Of a stretch of 45,974 nt of DNA, positions 7,092 to 14,067 are shown one piece after another. The first letter of the stretch is position 1, and every line of letters starts with the position of its first letter. This stretch comes from Halieaceae bacterium UBA6060 (GTDB taxonomy: Bacteria; Pseudomonadota; Gammaproteobacteria; Pseudomonadales; Halieaceae). Location: assembly GCA_002428935.1 (NCBI GenBank), contig DIYG01000135.1:1-45974 (forward strand), written 5' to 3'. Below the pieces are notes generated by a model. That model made no database searches, was not told the origin of the DNA, and saw only the letters and a program-made list of their open reading frames with translations. The translations under genes and the position numbers were made by a program.

Positions 7092-9476
7092 ATGGCTTTA
7101 CCCAAAGTCTTTGCCCCGTCTCGTCTCGCCACTGCTCTTGCCGTTGTATCTGCTGCTACCGTCGCCCCAACCTTTGCCCAAGGTCCTGGGGCGTTGGAAG
7201 AGGTTGTGGTTACCGCAGCAAAGCGTGAGCAGACGCTCCAGGAAGTGCCCGTGGCCGTATCCGTTGTCACGTCGCAGTCCATGGAGCAGGCTCAGGTCCT
7301 GGATATCAAAGACCTCCAAACCCTGGTGCCCAGCCTGCGGGTTACCCAGCTCCAGGGCAGCTCACAAACCAACTTCATTATTCGCGGCTTCGGTAATGGC
7401 GCTAATAACGCCGGTATCGAACCCTCCGTTGGGGTGTTTATCGACGGCGTTTATCGCTCGCGGGTTGGTAGCGCCCTGGCCGATTTGCCCAAGCTTGAGC
7501 GGGTAGAGGTACTGCGAGGACCACAGAGCACCCTGTTTGGTAAGAACGCATCGGCCGGTGTGATCAGTGTGGTCACGGCAAAGCCGGATCTGGCCGGTTA
7601 TAGCGGCAGCGTCGGTGCGACCCTGGGCAACTACGACCAGACTATCGTCCGCGGTGACGTTACCGGTCCGCTGTCGGATAACGTGGCTTTCAGCCTGTTC
7701 GGCAGCATGAACCAGCGCGATGGCTACTTTGACAATCTCGGTATAGGTGGCGAATCCAACGAACTGAACCGCTGGAATTTCCGTGGTCAGTTGCTCTGGA
7801 ATCCCTCGGATCGGGCCGAGGTTCGAGTTATTGTCGATGCCGAAGAAATCGACGAAGTCTGCTGTGGGGTAGCCAACCTGGTGGATGGCCCTACGGGCAA
7901 TATCGTGCGCGCCCTGGGGGGGGATTTGGTATCGGAGCAGCCTTTTGCTTATGAAAACTTTCTTGATTTTGAGCCGGGTAACGAAATCGAGACCCGCGGT
8001 GCGTCGCTGCACTTTGACTATGACTTCGATAGCTTCACCCTGACCTCGATCACCGCCCTGCGGACGCTGGATCAGTTTCAGTTCGGCGATATCGATTACA
8101 CCAGCGCCCGACTGGTTACGCCGGAAGCGGCAAACACCTCAGATACGCAGATCGATACCTTCACTCAGGAGATCCGCCTGACCTCGGCCAACGACGGCCC
8201 CTTCCAGTGGATGGTCGGCGCGTTCTACTTCAACGAAGAAGTGGAGATCGACGGCGCCTTTGGTTACGGCGCGGATTTCAGACCCTACGTCGATGCGCTT
8301 AGCGGCGGTGGGGTAAGTTTCTTGGAAGCTCTGCTGGGTTTACCAACAGGTACCTTCTCCCAGGAAGGCGCGGGTTTTCCCGTGGAGCAGTTCACCCTGG
8401 ATGACGAGACTCTGTCCCTGTTTGCCCAGGTGGACTATGACTTGACGGAAGCCCTGACCCTGACCCTGGGGGTGAACTACACCGAGTCGGATAAGGAAGC
8501 GGAGGCAAATCTTGTATCCACGGATCTCTTCTCAGCGGTACCTCTGGGTGGTACTCCCTTAGAAGGACTTCAGCCTCTGCAGTTCCTACCACCTTTCCTG
8601 AATTTCCCCAATGAAGTAGAGCCGGGGGAAACCAACGATGACGACATCACCTACACGGTGCGTCTGGCCTATGATCTGTCACCCAATGTGAATGTGTATG
8701 CGGGGGTCAGCACGGGCTTTAAGGCGTCTTCCTGGAACCTCTCTCGCGATTCGCGGCCCCTGGCCGAAGATTTTCCGGCCCTGGAGCAGGCAGGCCTTAT
8801 CCTGCCTAACCTGGTTCCCGGTACACGCTTTGCCGGTCCTGAAGAGTCCGAAGTCTATGAAATCGGCCTGAAAGGTGAGTGGGACACCATCGGCGTGAAT
8901 GTGGCGGTGTTCACCCAGGAAATCGAAGGTTTCCAGTCCAACGTATTCTCGGGCACGGGCTTCAATCTGGCTAATGCCGGTAAGCAGTCCACCGACGGTG
9001 TGGAATTGGATTTGACCTGGGCGCCCATCGAAGGACTCCGCATTGGCTTCGCCGCAACCTGGCTGGATCCCCTGTACGATAGCTTTGAAGGTGCGCTCGG
9101 TGTTAACGGCCCAGAGGATCTCTCGGGTCAGCAGCCGGCGGGGATTCCCGAGTTGGCCACTAATACGAACGTCACCTACAACTTCCAGTTGGGTAATGCT
9201 TACGCCTATGTGCGTCTGGAGCACCTGTACGAAGACGAGGTACAAATCGTCGACAATGTACCGGCGGACATTGCCTCCCGTGAGATCAATACCTTTAACG
9301 CCAGTGCAGGTGTGACCTTTGATAACGGCTTCCAACTCAATCTCTGGGGCCGGAATATCAACGAGGATGAGTATCTGCTGTCGGCGTTCCCGGGGGTTGC
9401 TCAGCCAGGTACCTTCAATGGCTATCCGAATCAGCCTCGCACCTATGGCCTGACCCTAACCTACAGCTTCGAGTAA
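7092..9476 (+). CDS. TonB-dependent outer-membrane receptor
   Basis: A 794-residue TonB-dependent receptor: a 22-strand outer-membrane barrel with an N-terminal plug that imports a scarce ligand using TonB/ExbBD energy. Residues 1-28 form a signal peptide ending near PTFAQ. The TonB box is EEVVVTA, directly followed by the plug motif REQTLQEVPVAVSVV. Plug hallmarks VEVLRGPQSTLFGKNASAG and the barrel end TYGLTLTYSFE are present. The type resembles receptors common in marine gammaproteobacteria whose ligands (carbohydrates, sterols, aromatics, siderophores) cannot be told from sequence. ATG at 7092 has AAGGTG seven bases upstream; a TTG six bases earlier lacks such spacing. The gene ends at a strong terminator. 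The neighbouring haloalkane dehalogenase and exported amidohydrolase do not clearly define the substrate. Confidence 0.95.
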   Translation: MALPKVFAPSRLATALAVVSAATVAPTFAQGPGALEEVVVTAAKREQTLQEVPVAVSVVTSQSMEQAQVLDIKDLQTLVPSLRVTQLQGSSQTNFIIRGFGNGANNAGIEPSVGVFIDGVYRSRVGSALADLPKLERVEVLRGPQSTLFGKNASAGVISVVTAKPDLAGYSGSVGATLGNYDQTIVRGDVTGPLSDNVAFSLFGSMNQRDGYFDNLGIGGESNELNRWNFRGQLLWNPSDRAEVRVIVDAEEIDEVCCGVANLVDGPTGNIVRALGGDLVSEQPFAYENFLDFEPGNEIETRGASLHFDYDFDSFTLTSITALRTLDQFQFGDIDYTSARLVTPEAANTSDTQIDTFTQEIRLTSANDGPFQWMVGAFYFNEEVEIDGAFGYGADFRPYVDALSGGGVSFLEALLGLPTGTFSQEGAGFPVEQFTLDDETLSLFAQVDYDLTEALTLTLGVNYTESDKEAEANLVSTDLFSAVPLGGTPLEGLQPLQFLPPFLNFPNEVEPGETNDDDITYTVRLAYDLSPNVNVYAGVSTGFKASSWNLSRDSRPLAEDFPALEQAGLILPNLVPGTRFAGPEESEVYEIGLKGEWDTIGVNVAVFTQEIEGFQSNVFSGTGFNLANAGKQSTDGVELDLTWAPIEGLRIGFAATWLDPLYDSFEGALGVNGPEDLSGQQPAGIPELATNTNVTYNFQLGNAYAYVRLEHLYEDEVQIVDNVPADIASREINTFNASAGVTFDNGFQLNLWGRNINEDEYLLSAFPGVAQPGTFNGYPNQPRTYGLTLTYSFE

Positions 9477-9493
9477 GAAGCTACGCTCCAACG

Positions 9494-9525
9494 AAAACGG
9501 CGCTCCAAGGAGCGCCGTTTTTTTT
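9494..9525 (+). terminator. Rho-independent terminator after the TonB-dependent receptor
   Basis: A GC-rich stem AACGGCGCTCC pairs perfectly with GGAGCGCCGTT across a tiny AA loop and is followed by a run of eight T. It begins 18 bases after the receptor stop codon. On the other strand the hairpin is followed by only TTTT, so it may act weakly for the convergent small gene at 9548-9832 as well. Confidence 0.93.
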
Positions 9526-9547
9526 GCTCGAGTTTTTGTATGCGAGC

Positions 9548-9832
9548 TTAGCTTTCGTTATCCATGAGAGCCGCTTTGGCTTTTTCCATGTCCACGGCGT
9601 CTGCCGCTTTTTCCATGTCCACAGCCTCGGCGGCTTTCTTGTAGTCAACGCCGTCGGTGGACACGGCATCTTTGGCTTTTTCCATGTCGACGGCTTCCAT
9701 GGCTTTGTCCTTGTCGACGGACTCAACCAACTTGTTCATGTCCTGGGCCTGCACCGCGGTCACAGCAAGAATAGGGCTCGCCACCAAGGCGGCCGTGGCG
9801 AGCAGGTGAGGGACTTTCAGATTAGATTTCAT
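9548..9832 (-). CDS. Small exported protein made of 9-residue VDMEKAxxA repeats
   Basis: A 94-residue protein with a clear signal peptide (residues 1-30, ending AVTAVQAQ) and an ideal ribosome binding site AGGAGG seven bases before the ATG. The roughly 64-residue mature part is nearly all repeats: five units with consensus VDMEKAxxA (for example VDKDKAMEA, VDMEKAKDA, VDYKKAAEA, VDMEKAADA, VDMEKAKAA), with a short VSTDG break after the second. It has no Cys, Trp or His and is very rich in Ala, Lys, Asp and Glu, predicting an amphipathic helical, periplasmic protein. I recognise no family and assign no function. It could be a scaffold, chaperone-like or stress-abundant periplasmic protein. The underlying DNA has matching 27-bp repeats. 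It faces the receptor gene tail to tail and is divergent from the dehalogenase. Confidence 0.85.
   Translation of the reverse strand: MKSNLKVPHLLATAALVASPILAVTAVQAQDMNKLVESVDKDKAMEAVDMEKAKDAVSTDGVDYKKAAEAVDMEKAADAVDMEKAKAALMDNES
9571..9726 (-). repeat. 27-bp tandem repeats inside the small exported protein gene
   Basis: Within this gene the sequence CTTTTTCCATGTC (plus-strand sense) recurs at about 9580, 9606 and 9676 in units of about 27 bp, one per 9-residue protein repeat. Copies have diverged at several positions, mostly silent or conservative, so the array is not freshly duplicated. Copy number could still vary between strains. Confidence 0.75.
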
Positions 9833-9969
9833 GGGAATTCCTCCTGAGATTTATGGGCTTTGTCAAACTGCACGAGAAGAGCGCGATGCGCTAGGCTTCG
9901 CCGCGTTGTCAACGATCTGTCGCAGTGAAGCGGCATACTACGATAAACATAACACCGTTGGAGACAATG

Positions 9970-10857
9970 ATGAGCGATATTTCTGCGGCGTTTCCTTTTG
10001 AAAAACGCTATGTCACCGTCGACGGTTTGCGCCTCGCTTATGTAGACGAGGGGGAAGGAGACCCTATTGTTCTCCTCCATGGCAATCCCACTTCCGCTTA
10101 CCTGTGGCGAAATGTCATTCCCCATCTGACGGGTTCCGGTCGCGTGATCGTGCCGGATCTCGTGGGGCAGGGCGATTCGGATAAGCTCGACCCGGCGCTG
10201 GGGGTCGAACGTTACAACTTTAAGACGGTTTACGAGTATCTGTGCCAGCAGCTTGAACAGCTTGATGTTCGCCAGCGAGTCACGCTGGTGATTCACGATT
10301 GGGGCAGCGCCCTGGGGTTTCACTGGGCGAAAGAGCATGCCGATGCCGTGCGAGGGATTGCCTATATGGAAGGCATCGTGCGACCCATTACCTGGCAGGA
10401 ATGGCCCGAGCGGGGTCGAGAGATTTTTCAGGGGTTTCGCTCCCCTGTCGGTGAAGAACTGGTCCTTGAACGGAATTTGTTCATCGAGGCGGTGTTGCCG
10501 AGTTCAGTTCTTCGAGATCTCTCGGAAGAGGAGATGAATGAATACCGGCGGCCCTTCTCCTCGACCGATGATCGTCAGCCGATGCTGAACTGGCCCCGAC
10601 AGATTCCCATCGACGGAGAGCCCGAGGCCATGGTGACTTTGGTTGATGCCTATGCCCAGTGGTTGGCCAGCGATGCCAGTCCGCCCAAATTGTTTATCGA
10701 CGCTGATCCCGGAACCATTCTTGTGGGTGCGCAGCGAGAATTCTGTTTAAGCTGGCCGCGGCAACAGACCGTCCAGGTAGCGGGTCTGCACTTCGTCCAA
10801 GAGGACTCGCCCCATGAAATAGGCGCAGCGGTGGCCGACTGGTTGCGAACTATCTGA
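9970..10857 (+). CDS. Haloalkane dehalogenase (HLD-II, LinB/DhaA-like)
   Basis: A 295-residue alpha/beta-hydrolase closely resembling haloalkane dehalogenases of subfamily II, which hydrolyse carbon-halogen bonds to an alcohol and halide. The catalytic pentad is complete by alignment from memory to LinB, with a constant offset of about two residues: nucleophile Asp110 in HDWGSALGF, catalytic acid Glu134 in MEGIVRPITW, catalytic base His274 in GLHFVQEDSP, and halide-holding Asn39 (HGNPTS) and Trp111. The conserved EELVLERNLFIEAVLPS and NWPRQIPIDG segments also match. GGAG lies six bases before ATG 9970; an ATG three bases earlier is equally in frame. There is no signal peptide, so it is cytoplasmic. 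Its 3' end overlaps that of the convergent amidohydrolase gene by 8 bases. The natural substrate in a marine bacterium is unknown. Confidence 0.92.
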   Translation: MSDISAAFPFEKRYVTVDGLRLAYVDEGEGDPIVLLHGNPTSAYLWRNVIPHLTGSGRVIVPDLVGQGDSDKLDPALGVERYNFKTVYEYLCQQLEQLDVRQRVTLVIHDWGSALGFHWAKEHADAVRGIAYMEGIVRPITWQEWPERGREIFQGFRSPVGEELVLERNLFIEAVLPSSVLRDLSEEEMNEYRRPFSSTDDRQPMLNWPRQIPIDGEPEAMVTLVDAYAQWLASDASPPKLFIDADPGTILVGAQREFCLSWPRQQTVQVAGLHFVQEDSPHEIGAAVADWLRTI

Positions 10858-12235
10858 CCCGAATACCCTCTCTAAACACCCCTTCGATGGACTTCAGATT
10901 GTCCAGGGATTCGAGGGGATTTTCTCTCAGCAGAAGTAAATCTGCATCGTAACCGGGCTTAATCCGTCCCATGGTTTGCTGCCGGCCAAAAAATCGTGCC
11001 GGTACAACGGTCGCGGCTTGGATTGTTGCTAATGGTGACAGTCCCGCCTGGTTTAAGAGTTGTAGCTCTTGGTGCAAGCTGTGGCCGGGCACCGCCCAAC
11101 CGATCGGTGTGTCCGTGCCCGCACCAATGGGAACGCCCGCCGCCAAAAGCCGGGGAATCATGGCCAGGGACCATGCGCCTGATCGTCGATAGGTCCGAGG
11201 GTCCATGAACTCAGGCGCGCGTTTCCATTCTTTTTGTACGGTTGCCGGTAACAGCTCTAGTGCTTCGTCCCAACCGTCGGCCTCGAATGGTGGATGCTGG
11301 GTCATGGCATTGAGGCGGAGGGTGGGTACCTGGATCGTATCGCTCAGGGTCTCTAATACCCGGGCGCAACGAGCCGGGTCTTCATTGTCGATGGCCTTGT
11401 CGCGTTGCGCACCATGGAGTGCAGACCGCAGATCCATCCCCGATAGGCTATCGGGATTTCTTAGGGCCTTTATACGCACGGCAAGGAGCGCGTCCGCGTT
11501 TGCAGCGCAGTCCAGTTCCAGATTCCGTAGGTGCTCCAGGGATTGCACTTGGGGTGCTGCATCCGACGCGAGCATCGACAGGGGTACGTGGGCGGCTATC
11601 GGCAGCTGATGCTTGTTCGCCTCAGCAACCAGGGCGGCGAAAACCTCGGGAGTGACCATTTCATAGATCTTGATAAAGTCCACCCCGGCTTCGGCCAGGA
11701 CCTTGACCCGCCGCGCGGCCTCCTCGGGTTGTGCGGTACCCGAGCCGATGCCCCGGGTGTTTTCCCCGTCGTATACGGTGGGTATGCCATCGAGGAGGGG
11801 GCCGGCAAAGAACATCCGTGGAGCCTGGGGCCCCAGACTCCGATAGGTCTCGAGGACGGGAAAGAGCGTGTCCAGAGGAGCCCCCGTGTCCCGAACGCTG
11901 GTGATGCCGTGGTCGAGAAAGAGCCTGGCCATGACCGGTGTTAGGCGAGGATCGTAGGTGAGATGGACATGCATATCCCACAGACCCGGAAGCAGGTACG
12001 TGCCACGGCCATCGATGATTGTCGCTTCTGGGTCCGCGGCGTTGAGTTCGCCCATGGCTGCGATTACACCGTCTTCGATAAGAACATCTTGACGGGGTAG
12101 AGTGCCTACCATGGGATCGATGGGTACGATCCCACGAATCAGGGTTCGTGGATTAGCGGAGGCGTGGGCCACCGCGAGCAAGCAAATCACCGACAGGACA
12201 CGGACATGCCGAGAGATTCGCTTGCTATAGTCCAT
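10850..12235 (-). CDS. Exported amidohydrolase (imidazolonepropionase-like)
   Basis: A 461-residue metal-dependent amidohydrolase with a signal peptide (residues 1-27, ending VAHASA). Metal-site motifs of the superfamily appear in order: the HxH pair in LWDMHVHL, the bridging Lys in FIKIYEM, His in AAHVP, His in LEHLRN and the catalytic Asp in GTDTP. The C-terminal composite beta-domain ends with GRIKPGYDADLLLLRENPL, the standard closing motif. Exported members include prolidase-like and Xaa-Arg/Xaa-Lys dipeptidases and other cyclic-amide hydrolases; the substrate is not determinable here. AGGG lies seven bases before the ATG. It is transcribed divergently from the pterin dehydratase gene, only 33 bases away, so the two promoters must overlap. 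Confidence 0.92.
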   Translation of the reverse strand: MDYSKRISRHVRVLSVICLLAVAHASANPRTLIRGIVPIDPMVGTLPRQDVLIEDGVIAAMGELNAADPEATIIDGRGTYLLPGLWDMHVHLTYDPRLTPVMARLFLDHGITSVRDTGAPLDTLFPVLETYRSLGPQAPRMFFAGPLLDGIPTVYDGENTRGIGSGTAQPEEAARRVKVLAEAGVDFIKIYEMVTPEVFAALVAEANKHQLPIAAHVPLSMLASDAAPQVQSLEHLRNLELDCAANADALLAVRIKALRNPDSLSGMDLRSALHGAQRDKAIDNEDPARCARVLETLSDTIQVPTLRLNAMTQHPPFEADGWDEALELLPATVQKEWKRAPEFMDPRTYRRSGAWSLAMIPRLLAAGVPIGAGTDTPIGWAVPGHSLHQELQLLNQAGLSPLATIQAATVVPARFFGRQQTMGRIKPGYDADLLLLRENPLESLDNLKSIEGVFREGIRVR

Positions 12236-12268
12236 GGATCTGCCCTATGCGTGTAAGGACCGACGACT

Positions 12269-12556
12269 ATGCTACTCACTGAAGCCCAAGTACAGCGAGC
12301 CCTGGATGATCTCGATGCCTGGCACATCGAGAGCGGAAAACTGTATCGAGAATTTCAGTTTTCCAGCTTTGTAGAGGCCTTTGGCTTTATGGCACAGGTC
12401 GCGTTGTTTGCGGAGCGGGCCGATCACCATCCGGAATGGTTCAATGTCTACAACCGGGTAAAGGTTTGGCTCACAAGTCACGATGCCGGCGGAATCACCG
12501 AACGGGATGTAGCCCTGGCCAGGCAGATGAACGCTGTTATCGAGGCTCGCTCATGA
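12269..12556 (+). CDS. phhB: 4a-hydroxytetrahydrobiopterin dehydratase (pterin-4a-carbinolamine dehydratase)
   Basis: A 95-residue protein of the PCD/PhhB family, which dehydrates 4a-hydroxytetrahydrobiopterin to recycle the cofactor of aromatic amino acid hydroxylases. The signature is ERADHHPEWFNVYNRVKVWL followed by TSHDAGGIT, giving the conserved active-site histidines and the HHPEW core. Length is normal for the family. AAGGA lies nine bases upstream of the ATG. No phenylalanine hydroxylase gene is adjacent; instead the stop overlaps the start of an exported sulfatase gene by four bases (ATGA), so the two are probably cotranscribed without an obvious functional link. PCD-like proteins also occur without PhhA and may have other roles, such as molybdopterin metabolism. 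Confidence 0.93.
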   Translation: MLLTEAQVQRALDDLDAWHIESGKLYREFQFSSFVEAFGFMAQVALFAERADHHPEWFNVYNRVKVWLTSHDAGGITERDVALARQMNAVIEARS

Positions 12557-14031
12557 TTGCAGCTAAGGCCTCGACACGGGTTCCCGGTTTGCTGCCCAGG
12601 CGTTTACTGCTGGGACTGCTTGTCCTCTCTGTCGCAGCGATTTCACGGGCGGCTGATCCCGGTCGACCCAATGTGCTGCTGGTCTACGTCGATGACTTGG
12701 GTTGGGGTGATACGGGGGTCTACGGGCATGCGGTGGTGCAAACACCGCATATCGATAGGCTGGCTGCAGAAGGGGTACGCTTTACACAGTTTTACGCGCC
12801 CTCGGCGCTGTGTTCACCTTCTCGGGCCGGGCTGCTGACCGGGCGCTTACCCTATCGCACGGGCGTTGAGGACTGGATTCCCGATGGCTCGACCGTTGCT
12901 CTCGGAGCCAATGAGACCACCCTGGCAGACCTCGCCAAAGAGGCGGGTTATCGCACTGCGGTGATTGGCAAATGGCATCTCAATGGAGGTCTGGGATTGG
13001 AGGATGCTCCTCAGCCGCGAGATTTTGGCTTTGATCATCAGTTCGGTCTGGATGCCTGGGTGAAGAACGCTGAGGTGGCGGACGGCGATGAGCGCCCTCG
13101 CCGCGGAGCCATGTATCCCGATAACTTCTATCGCAACAACCGGGCTATTGGGGCTACGGAGAAATACAGCGCTGAGTTGGTGAGCGATGAGGCCATCGCC
13201 TGGCTGCAAAGCGGCGACGATCCCTTCTTTCTGTATCTGACCTACAGCGAGGTGCATACCCCTATTGCTTCTCCGCCCGAGTATCTGGCCATGTACGACG
13301 GCTTTCACACCGATGAGGCCAGGGACAACCCGCTGCTGTATTACTTTGATTTTGCCAGTCGGCCCTGGCGAGGCAGAGGCGAGTACTACGCCAACATCAC
13401 CTATCTGGATGCGCAGCTGGGCCGTGTGCTCGACCACCTCCGCGAGGAAGATCAACTTGCACAGACCCTGGTGATTTTTAGCAGCGACAACGGCCCCGTG
13501 ACTGCGGCGGCGATCACGCCCTGGGAACTGGGTATGGCGGGGGAGACCGGAGGCCTGCGAGGTAAAAAGCGATTTTTGTTTGAAGGCGGTTTACGAGTTC
13601 CGGGGATAATCAGTTTTCCCACGCAGTTGCGAGGGGGAGCGGTGATCGATGCTCCCGTGACGGCGTTGGATCTATTCCCCACTCTGGCGCGCTTGTTTCA
13701 AGTGAGTCCTTCGCCGGCCGTCCCCCTCGACGGTCAGAGCCTGTGGCCCCTACTGGTGGGGGATCAGTTCAACCGGGATAGCCCGCTATTTTTTGCCCTT
13801 CGCACACCCGATGGTCTTGAATATGTAGTCCGAGACGGAGACTGGAAGCTCATCGCTGATGGCGAAGGAGAGCCGCGCTACCTGTTCAATATTACTGAGG
13901 ATCGCTATGAGGTAATCAATCGCATAGAGGAAGAACCCGAGCCTCTTGCGCGTTTACAACAGGCTCTGGAGGACCGGCGAGCCCGCATTGCCGATGATCC
14001 TCTACGCCGTGCTAGAGAGGCCGACGAGTAA
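12553..14031 (+). CDS. Exported type I (formylglycine) sulfatase
   Basis: A 492-residue sulfatase with a signal peptide (residues 1-34). The opening RPNVLLVYVDDLGWGDTGVY carries the metal-binding Asp pair, and ALCSPSRAGLLTGRLPYRTG contains the CxPxR motif in which Cys87 would be converted to formylglycine. Further family motifs are GKWHLNGG, IFSSDNGPVT and GGLRGKKRFLFEGGLRVP. Such enzymes remove sulfate esters from polysaccharides or small molecules, and aryl- or glycan-specific members cannot be separated by eye. No formylglycine-generating enzyme or glycoside hydrolase is in the window, so it is not part of a visible polysaccharide utilisation locus. The start overlaps the pterin dehydratase stop (ATGA), which fixes ATG 12553. 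Confidence 0.93.
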   Translation: MIAAKASTRVPGLLPRRLLLGLLVLSVAAISRAADPGRPNVLLVYVDDLGWGDTGVYGHAVVQTPHIDRLAAEGVRFTQFYAPSALCSPSRAGLLTGRLPYRTGVEDWIPDGSTVALGANETTLADLAKEAGYRTAVIGKWHLNGGLGLEDAPQPRDFGFDHQFGLDAWVKNAEVADGDERPRRGAMYPDNFYRNNRAIGATEKYSAELVSDEAIAWLQSGDDPFFLYLTYSEVHTPIASPPEYLAMYDGFHTDEARDNPLLYYFDFASRPWRGRGEYYANITYLDAQLGRVLDHLREEDQLAQTLVIFSSDNGPVTAAAITPWELGMAGETGGLRGKKRFLFEGGLRVPGIISFPTQLRGGAVIDAPVTALDLFPTLARLFQVSPSPAVPLDGQSLWPLLVGDQFNRDSPLFFALRTPDGLEYVVRDGDWKLIADGEGEPRYLFNITEDRYEVINRIEEEPEPLARLQQALEDRRARIADDPLRRAREADE

Positions 14032-14067
14032 GCCTCTTCTGCAGGCTCTCTCTGGCACGCCCGGCGC

